Shown in pieces: positions 18,071 through 26,956 of a DNA stretch of 64,000 bases. The stretch spans positions 1-64,000 of the forward strand of contig NZ_CAIJCS010000022.1 of the NCBI RefSeq assembly GCF_903819165.1, read 5' to 3'. The stretch comes from Aedoeadaptatus nemausensis. GTDB lineage: Bacteria > Bacillota > Clostridia > Tissierellales > Peptoniphilaceae. Position 1 is the first letter of the stretch, and every line of letters begins with the position of its first letter. The notes under the pieces were generated by a model, which had not been told where the DNA came from, made no database searches, and saw only the letters and a list, made by a program, of their open reading frames with translations. The translations under genes and the position numbers were made by a program.

Positions 18071-18713
18071 AACGCACCTTTTTAAAGGAATTGAAGAGAA
18101 CGCTTTAAAGGATTATCTTTCGGCAAAGGGTGCCTTGGAGCGACGGATTTCAAAAGAAGATTATATTTTTAGGGAAGAAGAAAAACCGGAAGGCCTTTAT
18201 GTTCTCCTGGAGGGCTCGGTGGAGGTGGAAAAGATCACTCCTTCCGGCAATCGCCAGGTAGTCAACCGCTTTACGGATTCGGGTACGGTGTTCGGAGAAG
18301 TGTATGTTTTTCTCGAGGAGAGACCCTACGACTTCGGCTGCGTGGCAAAGAATGAAAGCCGGATTCTCTATATTCCTAAAACGGCCTTCGACGCCGGCGG
18401 AGGAGAGGTGGCGGATCGATTGATCTCCAATATGCTGGGCATTTTATCGGAAAAGGCACTTTTTTTGAATCAAAAAATGCTTATCCACTCGGCGGGGAGC
18501 ATTCGCAAAAAAATTGCCATGCACCTCCTTCAAAAAATGCCCGGCGGGGGCACAATGCAGTTAATGAAGCGGGAGGATCTGGCACAGTACCTTGCCGTGC
18601 CACGGCCCTCTCTCTCCAGGGAGCTTATGAAACTTCATAGAGAAGGCATTATAGAATTGGACGGAAGGGTCGTAAGGTTTGACGCTTCTAAAGTCGAGGA
18701 AATTTTATTCTGA
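18060..18713 (+). CDS. Crp/Fnr-family regulator, probably HcpR-like
   Basis: A 217-residue regulator with an N-terminal cNMP-binding-type beta barrel (residues about 10-125; EEEKPEGLYVLLEGSVEVEK, FGEVYVF) and a C-terminal Crp helix-turn-helix (REDLAQYLAVPRPSLSREL). There is no Fnr-type cysteine cluster at the N-terminus. It stands 87 bases upstream of hcp. Between them lies a perfect GTAAC-N4-GTTAC inverted repeat, so it most likely controls hcp in response to nitric oxide or nitrosative stress, as HcpR proteins do. The regulator-target link is inferred from position and operator. Confidence 0.88.
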   Translation: MANRTHLFKGIEENALKDYLSAKGALERRISKEDYIFREEEKPEGLYVLLEGSVEVEKITPSGNRQVVNRFTDSGTVFGEVYVFLEERPYDFGCVAKNESRILYIPKTAFDAGGGEVADRLISNMLGILSEKALFLNQKMLIHSAGSIRKKIAMHLLQKMPGGGTMQLMKREDLAQYLAVPRPSLSRELMKLHREGIIELDGRVVRFDASKVEEILF

Positions 18714-18718
18714 AGAGC

Positions 18719-18765
18719 GTAACAATGGTTACATACATTGAAATCTCTATCTCCTATACTGTAAT
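18719..18765 (+). promoter_or_regulatory. hcp promoter with Crp/Fnr-type operator
   Basis: GTAAC (18719-18723), AATG, GTTAC (18728-18732) is a perfect inverted repeat. It is followed by TTGAAA (18738-18743) and TGTAAT (18760-18765) with 16 bases between. The operator centre sits about 42-46 bases before the likely start of transcription, the classical position for activation by a Crp/Fnr dimer. Confidence 0.7.
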
Positions 18766-18800
18766 CAGAAACAGAAAAGGAAAATACTAGGAGGTAGCAC

Positions 18801-20426
18801 ATGTTTTGCTTTCAATGTCAGGAAACCGCTAATAACAAAGGTTGTACGGTAAAAGGCGTCTGTGGAAAGGCGGCGGAGGTTGCCGATCTTCAAGACAATT
18901 TAATTTTCGTCACCAAAGGTCTCGCTCAAGTTAAGAACAGAGTGAAGGATCTCGGCGATCGTCTGGAAGAAGTAGACGGTCGCATCGCCGACAATCTCTT
19001 TACTACTATTACGAATGCCAACTTCAGTGCCGAAAGTATTGAAGAATACATCGACGCAACCCTGGATTTAAAAGAAGAACTTATGGCATCTTTAGATTCT
19101 ACGGAAGATCTTCCCTTAGAAGCTACATTCGACATGCGTAAAGGTATCTCTCCCGAAGAACGGGCCCGTTACATCGGCGTCATGGCTACGGAAGATGAAG
19201 ACATTCGCTCCCTTCGCGAACTCATTACCTATGGCTTAAAGGGTATGGCGGCCTACACCCGCCACGCCAATGTTTTGGGCTTCCGCGACGAAGAAGTCCA
19301 CACCTTTATTTCGGAAACTCTTGAAAAAATTACTGACGACTCTTTAAGTGTGGATGATCTCGTCGCTCTCACACTTGCAACAGGTGAACACGGCGTGAAG
19401 GCAATGGCTCTTTTAGATGAGGCCAATACTTCGAAATACGGTCATCCTGAAATGACGGAAGTTTCCCTTGAGCCCCGTAACAATCCCGGTATCTTAATCT
19501 CCGGCCACGATCTCGGCGATATGGAAGCTCTTCTGGAACAAACGAAGGGCACCGGCGTGGATGTGTACACCCACTCGGAAATGCTTCCCGCCAATTACTA
19601 TCCTGCCTTTAAACAATATGATCACTTCGTCGGCAACTACGGCGGAAGCTGGTGGCATCAAAGAGATGAATTTAAATCCTTTAACGGTCCCATCCTTATG
19701 ACCACCAACTGTATCGTGCCTCCGAAGGACGACAGCTATATCGATCGCCTCTATACCACGGGCGTTGCCGCCTTCCCCGGTGCGAAAGTCGTAGAAGAAA
19801 AAGGCGGCGAAAAAGATTTCTCCGCTTTAATCGAGCAAGCGAAACAATGTGAAGCTCCCGAAAAAATAGAATCGGGTACACTCGTCGGCGGTTTTGCTCA
19901 TAATCAAGTGTTTGCCCTTGCAGATAAGGTAGTAGACGCTGTTAAGAGCGGTGCCATCAAAAAATTCGTCGTTATGGGCGGATGCGACGGCAGACAAAGC
20001 GACCGTAATTATTATGAAGAATTTGCAAAAGCTCTACCCGACAACACGGTCATCTTGACGGCGGGCTGCGCAAAATATCGTTACAATAAACTGCACATGG
20101 GCGACATCGGCGGCATCCCGAGAGTTCTGGACGCCGGCCAATGTAACGACTCCTACTCTCTCGCCGTTATCGCCATGAAGCTGCAAGAAATCTTCGGGTT
20201 GAACGATATTAACGAACTGCCCATCGCCTACAATATTGCATGGTATGAACAAAAAGCTGTTATCGTGCTTCTTGCACTCCTGTCCCTCGGCGTGAAAAAC
20301 ATTCACTTGGGACCGACTCTACCCGCATTCTTAAGCCCCAATGTGGTAGACGTCCTCGTAGAAAACTTCAACATCGCACCGAACACCACGGTGGAAGAAG
20401 ATATTAAAACAATGATCGAAGCATAA
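18801..20426 (+). CDS. hcp: Hydroxylamine reductase (hybrid-cluster protein)
   Basis: A 541-residue enzyme with N-terminal cysteines [21 protein letters not shown] (CxxC...C...C) for the [4Fe-4S] cluster. Downstream hybrid-cluster ligands include [40 protein letters not shown] and [12 protein letters not shown], all expected in Hcp. It reduces hydroxylamine to ammonia in assays and acts in the cell mainly as a nitric oxide reductase. AGGAGG ribosome binding site at 18790. Single gene with its own operator and a strong terminator. Confidence 0.95.
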   Translation: MFCFQCQETANNKGCTVKGVCGKAAEVADLQDNLIFVTKGLAQVKNRVKDLGDRLEEVDGRIADNLFTTITNANFSAESIEEYIDATLDLKEELMASLDSTEDLPLEATFDMRKGISPEERARYIGVMATEDEDIRSLRELITYGLKGMAAYTRHANVLGFRDEEVHTFISETLEKITDDSLSVDDLVALTLATGEHGVKAMALLDEANTSKYGHPEMTEVSLEPRNNPGILISGHDLGDMEALLEQTKGTGVDVYTHSEMLPANYYPAFKQYDHFVGNYGGSWWHQRDEFKSFNGPILMTTNCIVPPKDDSYIDRLYTTGVAAFPGAKVVEEKGGEKDFSALIEQAKQCEAPEKIESGTLVGGFAHNQVFALADKVVDAVKSGAIKKFVVMGGCDGRQSDRNYYEEFAKALPDNTVILTAGCAKYRYNKLHMGDIGGIPRVLDAGQCNDSYSLAVIAMKLQEIFGLNDINELPIAYNIAWYEQKAVIVLLALLSLGVKNIHLGPTLPAFLSPNVVDVLVENFNIAPNTTVEEDIKTMIEA

Positions 20427-20432
20427 AATTAT

Positions 20433-20467
20433 AAAGTCAGTCCGAAAAATTTTCGGGCTGACTTTTT
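20433..20467 (+). terminator. hcp terminator
   Basis: AAAGTCAGTCCGAAAA pairs with TTTTCGGGCTGACTTT (one G-T pair), followed by a T run, seven bases after the hcp stop. Confidence 0.9.
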
Positions 20468-20785
20468 TGATGCGTTTTTATAAAAAATCACACTGTATCC
20501 TGCATGTTTGCGACTTTCGACTACATGAAGAAGATAGTGTGCAGCATACAAATTTAAGTTTTAACAAGAAAAGTGTATCGGAGAGACAAAAAATGCGACG
20601 GAGCACTGAAAATATAGCAAATAAATCCCGGTAAAAAAATTAAATTTTGTGGCAGAAAGAACGAATTTTTACTAAATAACAATAAAAACAGAAAATAATG
20701 GCTTGTTAAATGTAAGACACAAGAAACGGGATGTTTTTATAGCATTATATTGTACTAAAGCAAAAGAAAGTGTCGTCGCCTCGAG
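20468..20785. other. AT-rich intergenic stretch
   Basis: About 320 bases without an open frame of use. I see no repeat of the families found elsewhere, no tRNA and no convincing riboswitch. A small RNA cannot be excluded. Confidence 0.4.
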
Positions 20786-20813
20786 TTGCCTATTTTTAGA
20801 TATGTATTATAAT
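20786..20813 (+). promoter_or_regulatory. Promoter for the tandem small membrane proteins
   Basis: TTGCCT (20786-20791) and a perfect TATAAT (20808-20813) 16 bases apart, about 80 bases ahead of ATG 20895, leaving an untranslated leader of roughly 75 bases. Confidence 0.7.
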
Positions 20814-20894
20814 TAACATAGAAATGATAAATAAATCACATTTCGAAAATGAAGTTATTGCATCGGAAATATATCAGTATTAGGAGGAAAGATC

Positions 20895-21170
20895 ATGACG
20901 AAGAAATGGGTTGGAATGAATTTTATCGGTAAGTTATCCTACATAATGGCTGGCGCTTTATTATTAGCTCTGCCGGTTGCTATACTGTCCGGTGAACTGT
21001 TCCATACCAGTCTCGTAAGTCCGGAACATTTCTACCTATTCTATATAGCAGTCGGTGCTGTAGCTGCATTGACGAAACAATGGAAACTATTCTTTGGCGT
21101 TATGGCCGGCAGCTTGTTCTTATCCACCGCCGCCATCGCTGCAACTGAAATTATCGGTATGTTTTTATAA
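20895..21170 (+). CDS. Small membrane protein A of a tandem pair
   Basis: A 91-residue protein with an AGGAGG ribosome binding site. Three hydrophobic segments are seen (about 13-31, 45-59, 68-90). It begins MTKKWVGMN and shares with the next gene the pattern (T/E)KKW..M, G(K/R)(L/V)SY, (L/V)SPE, ALTKQ/ALAKQ, K, AGSLFLS, (A/S), so the two are clear paralogues from a local duplication. No family recognised. Confidence 0.75.
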   Translation: MTKKWVGMNFIGKLSYIMAGALLLALPVAILSGELFHTSLVSPEHFYLFYIAVGAVAALTKQWKLFFGVMAGSLFLSTAAIAATEIIGMFL

Positions 21171-21212
21171 GACGTCGGGCGAGTATCTGTTGCCCACAAA
21201 GGGGAGGAAATC

Positions 21213-21485
21213 ATGGAAAAGAAATGGGAAAACATGACGTTAGACGGTAGAGTCTCTTATTTGTTAGCTGGCGTACTATTTTTACTTATCCCTTGCTTAG
21301 GTCTTTCGGTCGGACTTAACAGCAATATCGTTAGCCCGGAAGGCGTCTATACTTTCTTTGGCGGGGCGATGCTCGTAGCGGCTCTTGCCAAACAACGCAA
21401 GCTCGTGTTTATGATCTTAGCGGGCAGCTTGTTCCTATCCTCTGTCGTGATGGCAATCTTGGATATTGCAGGCGTATTAATGTAA
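21213..21485 (+). CDS. Small membrane protein B of a tandem pair
   Basis: A 90-residue paralogue of the preceding gene, starting 42 bases after it with a GGGGAGG ribosome binding site (AAAGGGGAGG). The same three-segment layout is present: GRVSYLLAGVLFLLIP, then NIVSPEGVYTFFGG, then AALAKQRKLVF and AGSLFLSSVVMAI. It probably acts with the first copy as a membrane hetero-oligomer; inferred from pairing only. Confidence 0.75.
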   Translation: MEKKWENMTLDGRVSYLLAGVLFLLIPCLGLSVGLNSNIVSPEGVYTFFGGAMLVAALAKQRKLVFMILAGSLFLSSVVMAILDIAGVLM

Positions 21486-21490
21486 AGAGA

Positions 21491-21516
21491 AGAGCGGTAT
21501 AAGCCGCTCTTTTTTG
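21491..21516 (+). terminator. Terminator of the small membrane protein pair
   Basis: AGAGCGG/CCGCTCT stem with TATAAG loop and six T, six bases after the stop. Confidence 0.88.
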
Positions 21517-21540
21517 TTGCTTAAAATGGGAATGTGGATA

Positions 21541-21569
21541 TAAAAAAGACGATACTTTCGGGTATCGTC
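21541..21569 (-). terminator. Terminator of the ABC ATPase gene
   Basis: GACGATAC/GTATCGTC stem around TTTCGG. On the minus transcript it is followed by a U run (complement of 21542-21547), just after the ATPase stop at 21577. Confidence 0.85.
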
Positions 21570-21576
21570 TTTTCGT

Positions 21577-22626
21577 TTACTCTGCAATGCGTTCTTCTGT
21601 AGTTCCGTCGAATAGATGGAGGCTTTCTTTTGAAAACTCTATATTTACTTTTTCTCCAAGCTCGTAATGTATGTGGCTAGGGGATTTTACAACGAGGACC
21701 TGTTCGGGTCCCGCCATGTATTTCAGAGTTATCAATTGTTCGCTGCCCAGATTTTCGATGATGTCGACGATAAATTCATCGCCTTCTACAATGGCAACAT
21801 CTTCTGCGCGAATTCCCGCGACGGCTTTGCCGTCGTGATAATTCACCGAGAAGGAGCGGCCAAAGAGGGTAAAGTTTTTATCCTTAATTTCAGTGGGTAC
21901 AAGATTGATTTCCGGGGAGCCGATAAAGGATGCGGTAAAAAGATTTTGCGGTTTTTTGTAAAGTTCGCCCGGCGTTCCCGATTGCATGATTTCGCCTTTA
22001 TTCATTAAGACGATGCGTGTCGCCATGGTCATGGCTTCGATTTGGTCGTGGGTAACGTAGACGGTGGTAATGCCGAGGCGCTTATGGAGTTTTATGATTT
22101 CGGTACGAGTCTGCATCCGAAGTTTCGCATCGAGATTGGAAAGGGGCTCGTCCATTAAATAGACCTGAGGGTTTCGCACCATGGCCCGTCCCAGGGCGAC
22201 CCTTTGCATCTGTCCGCCGGAAAGCTGACGTGGCTTACGATCTAAAAGATCTTGGATGCCCAATATGCCGGCGATTTCGTTTACCTTAGCATCCACAGTT
22301 TCCTGAGGCGTTTTTTTAAGGGTCAGGGGAATGGCGAGATTTTGATAGACGCTCATGTGAGGGTAGAGTGCGTAGTTTTGGAATACCATGGCGATATCTC
22401 TGTCTTTGGGCGGCGTGTCGTTGACGCGGGTGTTGCCGATTAAGATTTCGCCCTTTTGTAAATCTTCCAGCCCTGCAATAAGGCGAAGCAATGTGGATTT
22501 TCCGCAGCCCGACGGGCCGAGGAGGACGAGGAAATCCCCGTCATCGATGGTTAAATTGAAATCTTCCAATACATACTGCTTGCCGTCGTAGGTTTTGCTT
22601 AGATTTTTAATTTCGATACCGCTCAT
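21577..22626 (-). CDS. Sugar ABC transporter ATP-binding protein (MalK/UgpC/MsmK-like)
   Basis: A 349-residue ATPase: Walker A GPSGCGKST, Q-loop VFQNYALYPHMSV, signature LSGGQMQRVALGRA, Walker B VYLMDEPLSNLDAKL, H-loop YVTHDQIEAM. The C-terminal TOBE/MalK-type regulatory domain runs about residues 240-340 (VAGIRAEDVAIV). It energises the permeases encoded divergently at 24171 and 25042, as CUT1 family sugar importers do. The shared intergenic region suggests joint control. A shared ATPase serving several importers is also possible. Confidence 0.92.
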   Translation of the reverse strand: MSGIEIKNLSKTYDGKQYVLEDFNLTIDDGDFLVLLGPSGCGKSTLLRLIAGLEDLQKGEILIGNTRVNDTPPKDRDIAMVFQNYALYPHMSVYQNLAIPLTLKKTPQETVDAKVNEIAGILGIQDLLDRKPRQLSGGQMQRVALGRAMVRNPQVYLMDEPLSNLDAKLRMQTRTEIIKLHKRLGITTVYVTHDQIEAMTMATRIVLMNKGEIMQSGTPGELYKKPQNLFTASFIGSPEINLVPTEIKDKNFTLFGRSFSVNYHDGKAVAGIRAEDVAIVEGDEFIVDIIENLGSEQLITLKYMAGPEQVLVVKSPSHIHYELGEKVNIEFSKESLHLFDGTTEERIAE

Positions 22627-22686
22627 AATCTGCTCCTTTGCTTATGATTAAGCTAACTTTATCATTTTCCTATGTAAGCTTCAATC

Positions 22687-22762
22687 GTATAGAAAAAATC
22701 TATACAACCGGCAAAAGGAAAGCGTTTAACTATTGGTCTATTTTTAGATGCGGTGATACGAT
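22687..22762 (+). promoter_or_regulatory. Divergent control region of the sugar transporter
   Basis: Three elements are visible. A perfect inverted repeat GTATAG (22687-22692), seven A/T bases, CTATAC (22700-22705). A weak cre-like GGAAAGCGTTTAAC (22717-22730). A promoter TTGGTC (22733-22738) and TACGAT (22757-22762) with 18 bases between, reading to the binding-protein gene. The inverted repeat is a candidate operator for a local regulator; the cre match has several mismatches. Confidence 0.45.
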
Positions 22763-22793
22763 GAATTTATAAATAATATAAGGAGGACTTCAT

Positions 22794-24092
22794 ATGAAGA
22801 AGAAAGTACTTTTATCTTTGATGATGGTTATGCTCTTGGCTTTCGCCACCGCTTGCGGTAATAAAGACGCAGCCAATGCACCGAAGAACGACGGCGGAAA
22901 CAATGCCGCGGCTGATGCCAATCAAGAAGGCACTGAAATCAGCTTAATGATTCCCGACTGGGGCGCTCCCACCGACGAAATGCTCGCGGAATTTAAAGAA
23001 GAAACAGGTATCACCGTTAAGGTTCTTCCCACTGCTTGGGACGATATTAAATCGAAAGTCTCCATCGCTTCCGCTGCAGGCAATGCGGCAGCCGACGTTA
23101 TTGAAGTCGACTGGTCCTGGGCCGGCGAGTTCACTAGCGCAGGTTGGCTGGAAGAGTTGGATGTAGACGATGCGACTAAGGAAGACATTCCCTCGATTTC
23201 CTACTTCGACTTCGACAACAAGATCTACGCCGTACCTTATGCTAACGGTCTTCGCCTCGCATACATGAATGAAGATATGACGAAAAAAGCGGGTATCGAC
23301 AAGGCACCTGAAACTTGGGATGAATTACTGAGTGATTTCCAACAACTTAAAGACAAGAATGTAGTGGAATATCCCTATCTTTTCCCCTTGGCAGCTGAAG
23401 AAAAAACCACCACTTCTTTTATGAGTGTGGTTTATACTCGTAGTGGCAAGATCTTTAATGACGATGACACCCTCAACAAAGAAGCTGTTCTCGACGCTCT
23501 TCAATTAATCGACGACTGCGTGAAAAAAGGTTATATCGATCCCGACAGCGTATCGAAAGCCGGCATCGACACTTTCCGCGGCATCAACAATGCTGAAGGT
23601 GCTTTCTTATTCGGCCCCACATCCTTTATCACCAGCTCCAACAATCCTGAATCTTCCAAGGTTGTAGGGCAAGTTACGACGATCCCCATGCCCTCTCTAG
23701 ACGGCCCGGCGAAGAACACCATTTCTTTCACCGAAGCAGTGGGCGTTTCCAGCTTCTCCGAAAACAAAGAAGCTGCCAAGAAATTCGTCGAATGGTTCTC
23801 CAGACCTGAAACTCAATTGGCATTGAATAAAGCCATCGACAATACGCCGACCAGAACTTCCGTCATCGAAAAGATGGTAGAAGACGGCACTATCCAAAAA
23901 CCCGGTTCCATCGTAGAGCAATCCAAGATTGTCAACACGCCGTTCCCCAATGGTGTGCCCAAATACTACACCAAGATGAGTACCGAAATTTTCAACCTTA
24001 TCAACCAAATGGGTCAAGGCAAGATTACGCCTGAACAAGCAGCCGATCAAATGGTTGAAAAGGTCGACGAATTGGTAAAAGAAAATAAATAA
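22794..24092 (+). CDS. Sugar ABC transporter substrate-binding lipoprotein
   Basis: A 432-residue lipoprotein. Signal peptide MKKKVLLSLMMVMLLAF with lipobox ATAC, so Cys21 is lipidated. A Gly/Asn/Ala linker follows, then an extracellular solute-binding family 1 fold (DEMLAEFKEETGITVKVL, ADVIEVDWSW, PYANGLRLAYMNEDMTKKAG, PETWDELLSDFQQLK). It captures an oligosaccharide or similar sugar outside the cell and hands it to the permeases. Strong GGAGG ribosome binding site. Substrate cannot be read from sequence. Confidence 0.92.
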   Translation: MKKKVLLSLMMVMLLAFATACGNKDAANAPKNDGGNNAAADANQEGTEISLMIPDWGAPTDEMLAEFKEETGITVKVLPTAWDDIKSKVSIASAAGNAAADVIEVDWSWAGEFTSAGWLEELDVDDATKEDIPSISYFDFDNKIYAVPYANGLRLAYMNEDMTKKAGIDKAPETWDELLSDFQQLKDKNVVEYPYLFPLAAEEKTTTSFMSVVYTRSGKIFNDDDTLNKEAVLDALQLIDDCVKKGYIDPDSVSKAGIDTFRGINNAEGAFLFGPTSFITSSNNPESSKVVGQVTTIPMPSLDGPAKNTISFTEAVGVSSFSENKEAAKKFVEWFSRPETQLALNKAIDNTPTRTSVIEKMVEDGTIQKPGSIVEQSKIVNTPFPNGVPKYYTKMSTEIFNLINQMGQGKITPEQAADQMVEKVDELVKENK

Positions 24093-24130
24093 TGTTGAAA
24101 GCATAGCTTAGAGAACATTATAAAAGGAGA

Positions 24131-24155
24131 AAAGTCGGCTTAGCCCGACTTTTCT
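24131..24155 (+). terminator. Internal attenuator between binding protein and permease genes
   Basis: AAAGTCGG/CCGACTTT stem followed by TTTC, 38 bases after the binding-protein stop and before the permease. Partial termination here would explain excess binding protein over permease, a common arrangement. Confidence 0.75.
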
Positions 24156-24170
24156 TTCGTGAGGTGCGCA

Positions 24171-25052
24171 ATGAAACAATCAAAAAAAACGGCCTTTTTA
24201 CTTTTGATTCCGGCGACGCTCATCATGGTGTTTACCGTGTTTTTGCCGATCATTACGACCTTTGGCTACAGTTTAAGGAATTTAAATTTAACGGAGCCCT
24301 ATAATCAAAAGTTTGTAGGCTTTAAAAACTACGAGACGGTTTTAAAGAGCGAGGATTTCCATTCGGCTCTCTTCAATTCCGTCGCCGTCCTCGTCATGGT
24401 CCTCATTATCGGATTGGTTATCAGTGTGTTGATCGCCTTTGCCCTCAATAAAAAGACGAAAATCACGCCTTTATTGACGGCCATCGTCATCGTGCCCTGG
24501 GCGTTGCCGCCTATCGTAAACGGCATTATGTGGAAGTTTATTTTCTTCCCGGGCCACGGACTCATGAATAAGCTCCTTATGAACATGGGCCTAATTCAAG
24601 CGCCCATTTCGTGGATCAATAATCGAGGGCTCTTTTTATTCGTCGTGTCACTGGTAATCGCCTGGAGGATTATTCCCTTTTCCTCCATCGTTATTTTATC
24701 CAACTTACAAAGCATTCCTGAAAGCTATTACGAAGCATTCAAGATGGAGGGGAGCACGAGGCTCCAAGCCTTCCGCTACATTACCCTTCCCTTGATCGTG
24801 CCTTCTCTCGGGGTCGTGCTAATTAATCTAACCACGACGGCGATCAATGTTTTCGACGAAGTCATCGCCCTTTCGGGCTATCAATTCGCCAACCAGACCC
24901 TCTTGGTTTATAACTATTCCAACACATTCAGTTTTCTGGATTTCGGATTGGGAAGCTCTATTTCCTACATTATTATGGCCATTACGGGCATCTTCGGCTA
25001 TTTCTATGTAAGAAATATGACAGTAGATAAGGTGTACGATTATGAAAAATAA
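24171..25052 (+). CDS. Sugar ABC transporter permease 1 (MalF-like)
   Basis: 293 residues from ATG 24171; the GTG at 24159 would overlap the GAGG ribosome binding site and is rejected. Six membrane segments, starting TAFLLLIPATLIMVF. The cytoplasmic EAA loop is EAFKMEGSTRLQAFRYITLPL (EA...G..........I.LP), which docks onto the ATPase. Pairs with the second permease, whose start overlaps its end by 11 bases. Confidence 0.92.
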   Translation: MKQSKKTAFLLLIPATLIMVFTVFLPIITTFGYSLRNLNLTEPYNQKFVGFKNYETVLKSEDFHSALFNSVAVLVMVLIIGLVISVLIAFALNKKTKITPLLTAIVIVPWALPPIVNGIMWKFIFFPGHGLMNKLLMNMGLIQAPISWINNRGLFLFVVSLVIAWRIIPFSSIVILSNLQSIPESYYEAFKMEGSTRLQAFRYITLPLIVPSLGVVLINLTTTAINVFDEVIALSGYQFANQTLLVYNYSNTFSFLDFGLGSSISYIIMAITGIFGYFYVRNMTVDKVYDYEK

Positions 25053-25878
25053 AAACTTTACCTACCCGCTCATCGTCTTACTCATCGTGCTCTTCAGCTT
25101 GGGGCCCATTTTCTGGTGCTTTATCGTAAGCGTTACGCCGGAAAGCGATATGCTTCAGGCAACGGCGGGAATTTTGCCCGATATTACCACCTTCGAGCAC
25201 TACGAAAAGATCTTCGACGCCGCATCACCTGAACATGCTACGGTTATGAACGGGCTTGTAAACAGTTTGAAGATTTCGGCCATCACTCTGGCCATCGGCG
25301 TACCCATTTCCTATTTGACGGCCTATGCTTTGGCCCGATTCGATTTTAAATTCAAAAAGATTTATATCCGCCTGCTTCTTTTAACCGTAGTTATTCCCGT
25401 GTTTACGACGATTATCCCGGTTTACAATATTTACAGAAAGCTCGGAATCTTAGACAATACTTTCTGGAACTGCGTGATCTATGTGTCCTCCTTCCTTCCT
25501 TTAAACACCTGGATCACCATGAACTATATTAAAGAAATTCCCGAGGAACTATGGCAAGCGAGTAAAATCGACGGTTTCAGCGAGGGCCAGATCCTGACGA
25601 AAATCGCCTTGCCCGTATCGGCGCCCGTGATCTTTACTACCACCTTGATCATGCTCCTAATGTCGTGGAAACAGTACATTATTCCCATGATTCTCCTGTC
25701 TTCCTACGACAACAAGCCCCTCACCATGATCATGTCGGAATTCATGTCCCGCTACGCCATTAATTACGGCATTATCGCCGCGGTTGGGATAATCTCTATT
25801 ATTCCGCCGGCACTGGGCGCCCTCTTTTTCAGAAAGTTCCTGATATCCGGCCTGACATCGGGTTCAGTAAAAGGATAA
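25042..25878 (+). CDS. Sugar ABC transporter permease 2 (MalG-like)
   Basis: 278 residues, six membrane segments, with the EAA motif ELWQASKIDGFSEGQILTKI followed by ALPVSAP. It overlaps the first permease by 11 bases, so synthesis is coupled. It forms the heterodimeric channel of the importer with permease 1. The operon ends at the hairpin just downstream. Confidence 0.92.
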   Translation: MKNKNFTYPLIVLLIVLFSLGPIFWCFIVSVTPESDMLQATAGILPDITTFEHYEKIFDAASPEHATVMNGLVNSLKISAITLAIGVPISYLTAYALARFDFKFKKIYIRLLLLTVVIPVFTTIIPVYNIYRKLGILDNTFWNCVIYVSSFLPLNTWITMNYIKEIPEELWQASKIDGFSEGQILTKIALPVSAPVIFTTTLIMLLMSWKQYIIPMILLSSYDNKPLTMIMSEFMSRYAINYGIIAAVGIISIIPPALGALFFRKFLISGLTSGSVKG

Positions 25879-25884
25879 GTCGAT

Positions 25885-25934
25885 TAAAAAAACAAGTAAG
25901 TGTTTCCCTGCCGGGTACACTTACTTGTTTTTTA
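25885..25934. terminator. Bidirectional terminator
   Basis: Thirteen-base perfect stem AACAAGTAAGTGT/ACACTTACTTGTT flanked by A and T runs, between the permease operon (+) and the EamA gene (-). Confidence 0.92.
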
Positions 25935-25938
25935 TTGC

Positions 25939-26886
25939 TTATAAATGCGCTTTCACTCTTTTTTCCTTTACGCTTTGTTCCATAAAGATGAAGCTCGAAG
26001 CCACGGAGATCATGACGATGCCCACGACTTCATGAGGATAGATGATATCGCCCAAAAAAATCGCCGCCATTATGGGGGAGAGTACGGGTTTTACGGCGAA
26101 GACCAGTGAAGATATGGAGACAGGATTTTTCTCCACGGCGAAGAAGTGGCTTGCGAAGCCGATGCCCGTGACGAAGATACAGATATAGAGGAGAATGAGA
26201 ATATTATCTCTATTGATTCCGGTAAAAATAGGTATGTCGATAAAAAGATCCAAGCCTATACTGTTCAGAAATGTGGCCGCCGGGGCCGTGTGGGAAAGGC
26301 CGATTAAGATCAAAAGCTCCGCCACGCCGAAGAAAAAAGAATGGGATGTAATGGTCGGGGCTTTAAAGGGTTTATCTTTGTAGAGTATTTTTCCCACTAA
26401 GGCGTAGAGGGAGAAAGTAAGGGCGGAAATGGAAATGATGATAACGCCTAAAAAAGAGCCTTTGAAATGAAGGGGATTGACCAAAATAAGAAAGCCCGCG
26501 AAGGAAAGGAGCACGGAATAAAAGGTTCTGCGGCTGATTTTTTCCGATGTAAAAAAGTGGGCGAGGATCATGGAGAAAAAGGTATTGGAACAAAATAATA
26601 TCCCCGCCACATGGGCGTCTAAAAACGAAACCGATAAGGTGTAGAAGGTCATAGAGACGACGATGCACAGAAAGCCCGAAAGAGCGAAGTGTATGTAATC
26701 TTTTCCGTTGATTTTGTAATGGGTCTTCTTAAGCTCTCTTTCGCTTATCGGAAAGAGAATGAGGGCCGCGACAAAAAAGCGGATAAGATTCAACTGCACC
26801 GGATGGAAGGCGCCTCCTGTTAATTTGATGGCGACTTCCATGGATGAAAAGAGAAATGCTGCGACAAAAACATATATTAAATTCAT
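25939..26886 (-). CDS. EamA-family (DMT superfamily) transporter
   Basis: 315 residues from 26886 (MNLIYVFVAAFLFSS); the GAGGTG ribosome binding site lies directly upstream, so a longer start is rejected. About ten hydrophobic segments in two EamA repeats. Repeat 1 has SMEVAIKLTGGAFHPVQLNLIRFFVAAL; repeat 2 has PVSISSLVFAVKPVLSPIMAAIFLGD, the usual motif near the end of the second repeat. A metabolite exporter or importer in the inner membrane, substrate unknown. Single gene. Confidence 0.88.
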   Translation of the reverse strand: MNLIYVFVAAFLFSSMEVAIKLTGGAFHPVQLNLIRFFVAALILFPISERELKKTHYKINGKDYIHFALSGFLCIVVSMTFYTLSVSFLDAHVAGILFCSNTFFSMILAHFFTSEKISRRTFYSVLLSFAGFLILVNPLHFKGSFLGVIIISISALTFSLYALVGKILYKDKPFKAPTITSHSFFFGVAELLILIGLSHTAPAATFLNSIGLDLFIDIPIFTGINRDNILILLYICIFVTGIGFASHFFAVEKNPVSISSLVFAVKPVLSPIMAAIFLGDIIYPHEVVGIVMISVASSFIFMEQSVKEKRVKAHL

Positions 26887-26956
26887 AACACACCTCGAAA
26901 ATAGTGTAGCACAACGAGGTGAATGGAGAGCATTTTTTACTAAAAACAGGAGAATT

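Noticed and set aside
21577-22626. ATPase as part of the same transcript as the permeases
   Set aside because: It lies on the opposite strand with its own terminator; the link is functional only.
22717-22730. Catabolite-repression (cre) site at the sugar transporter
   Set aside because: Three mismatches to the consensus, including the central symmetric positions; listed only as a weak hint.
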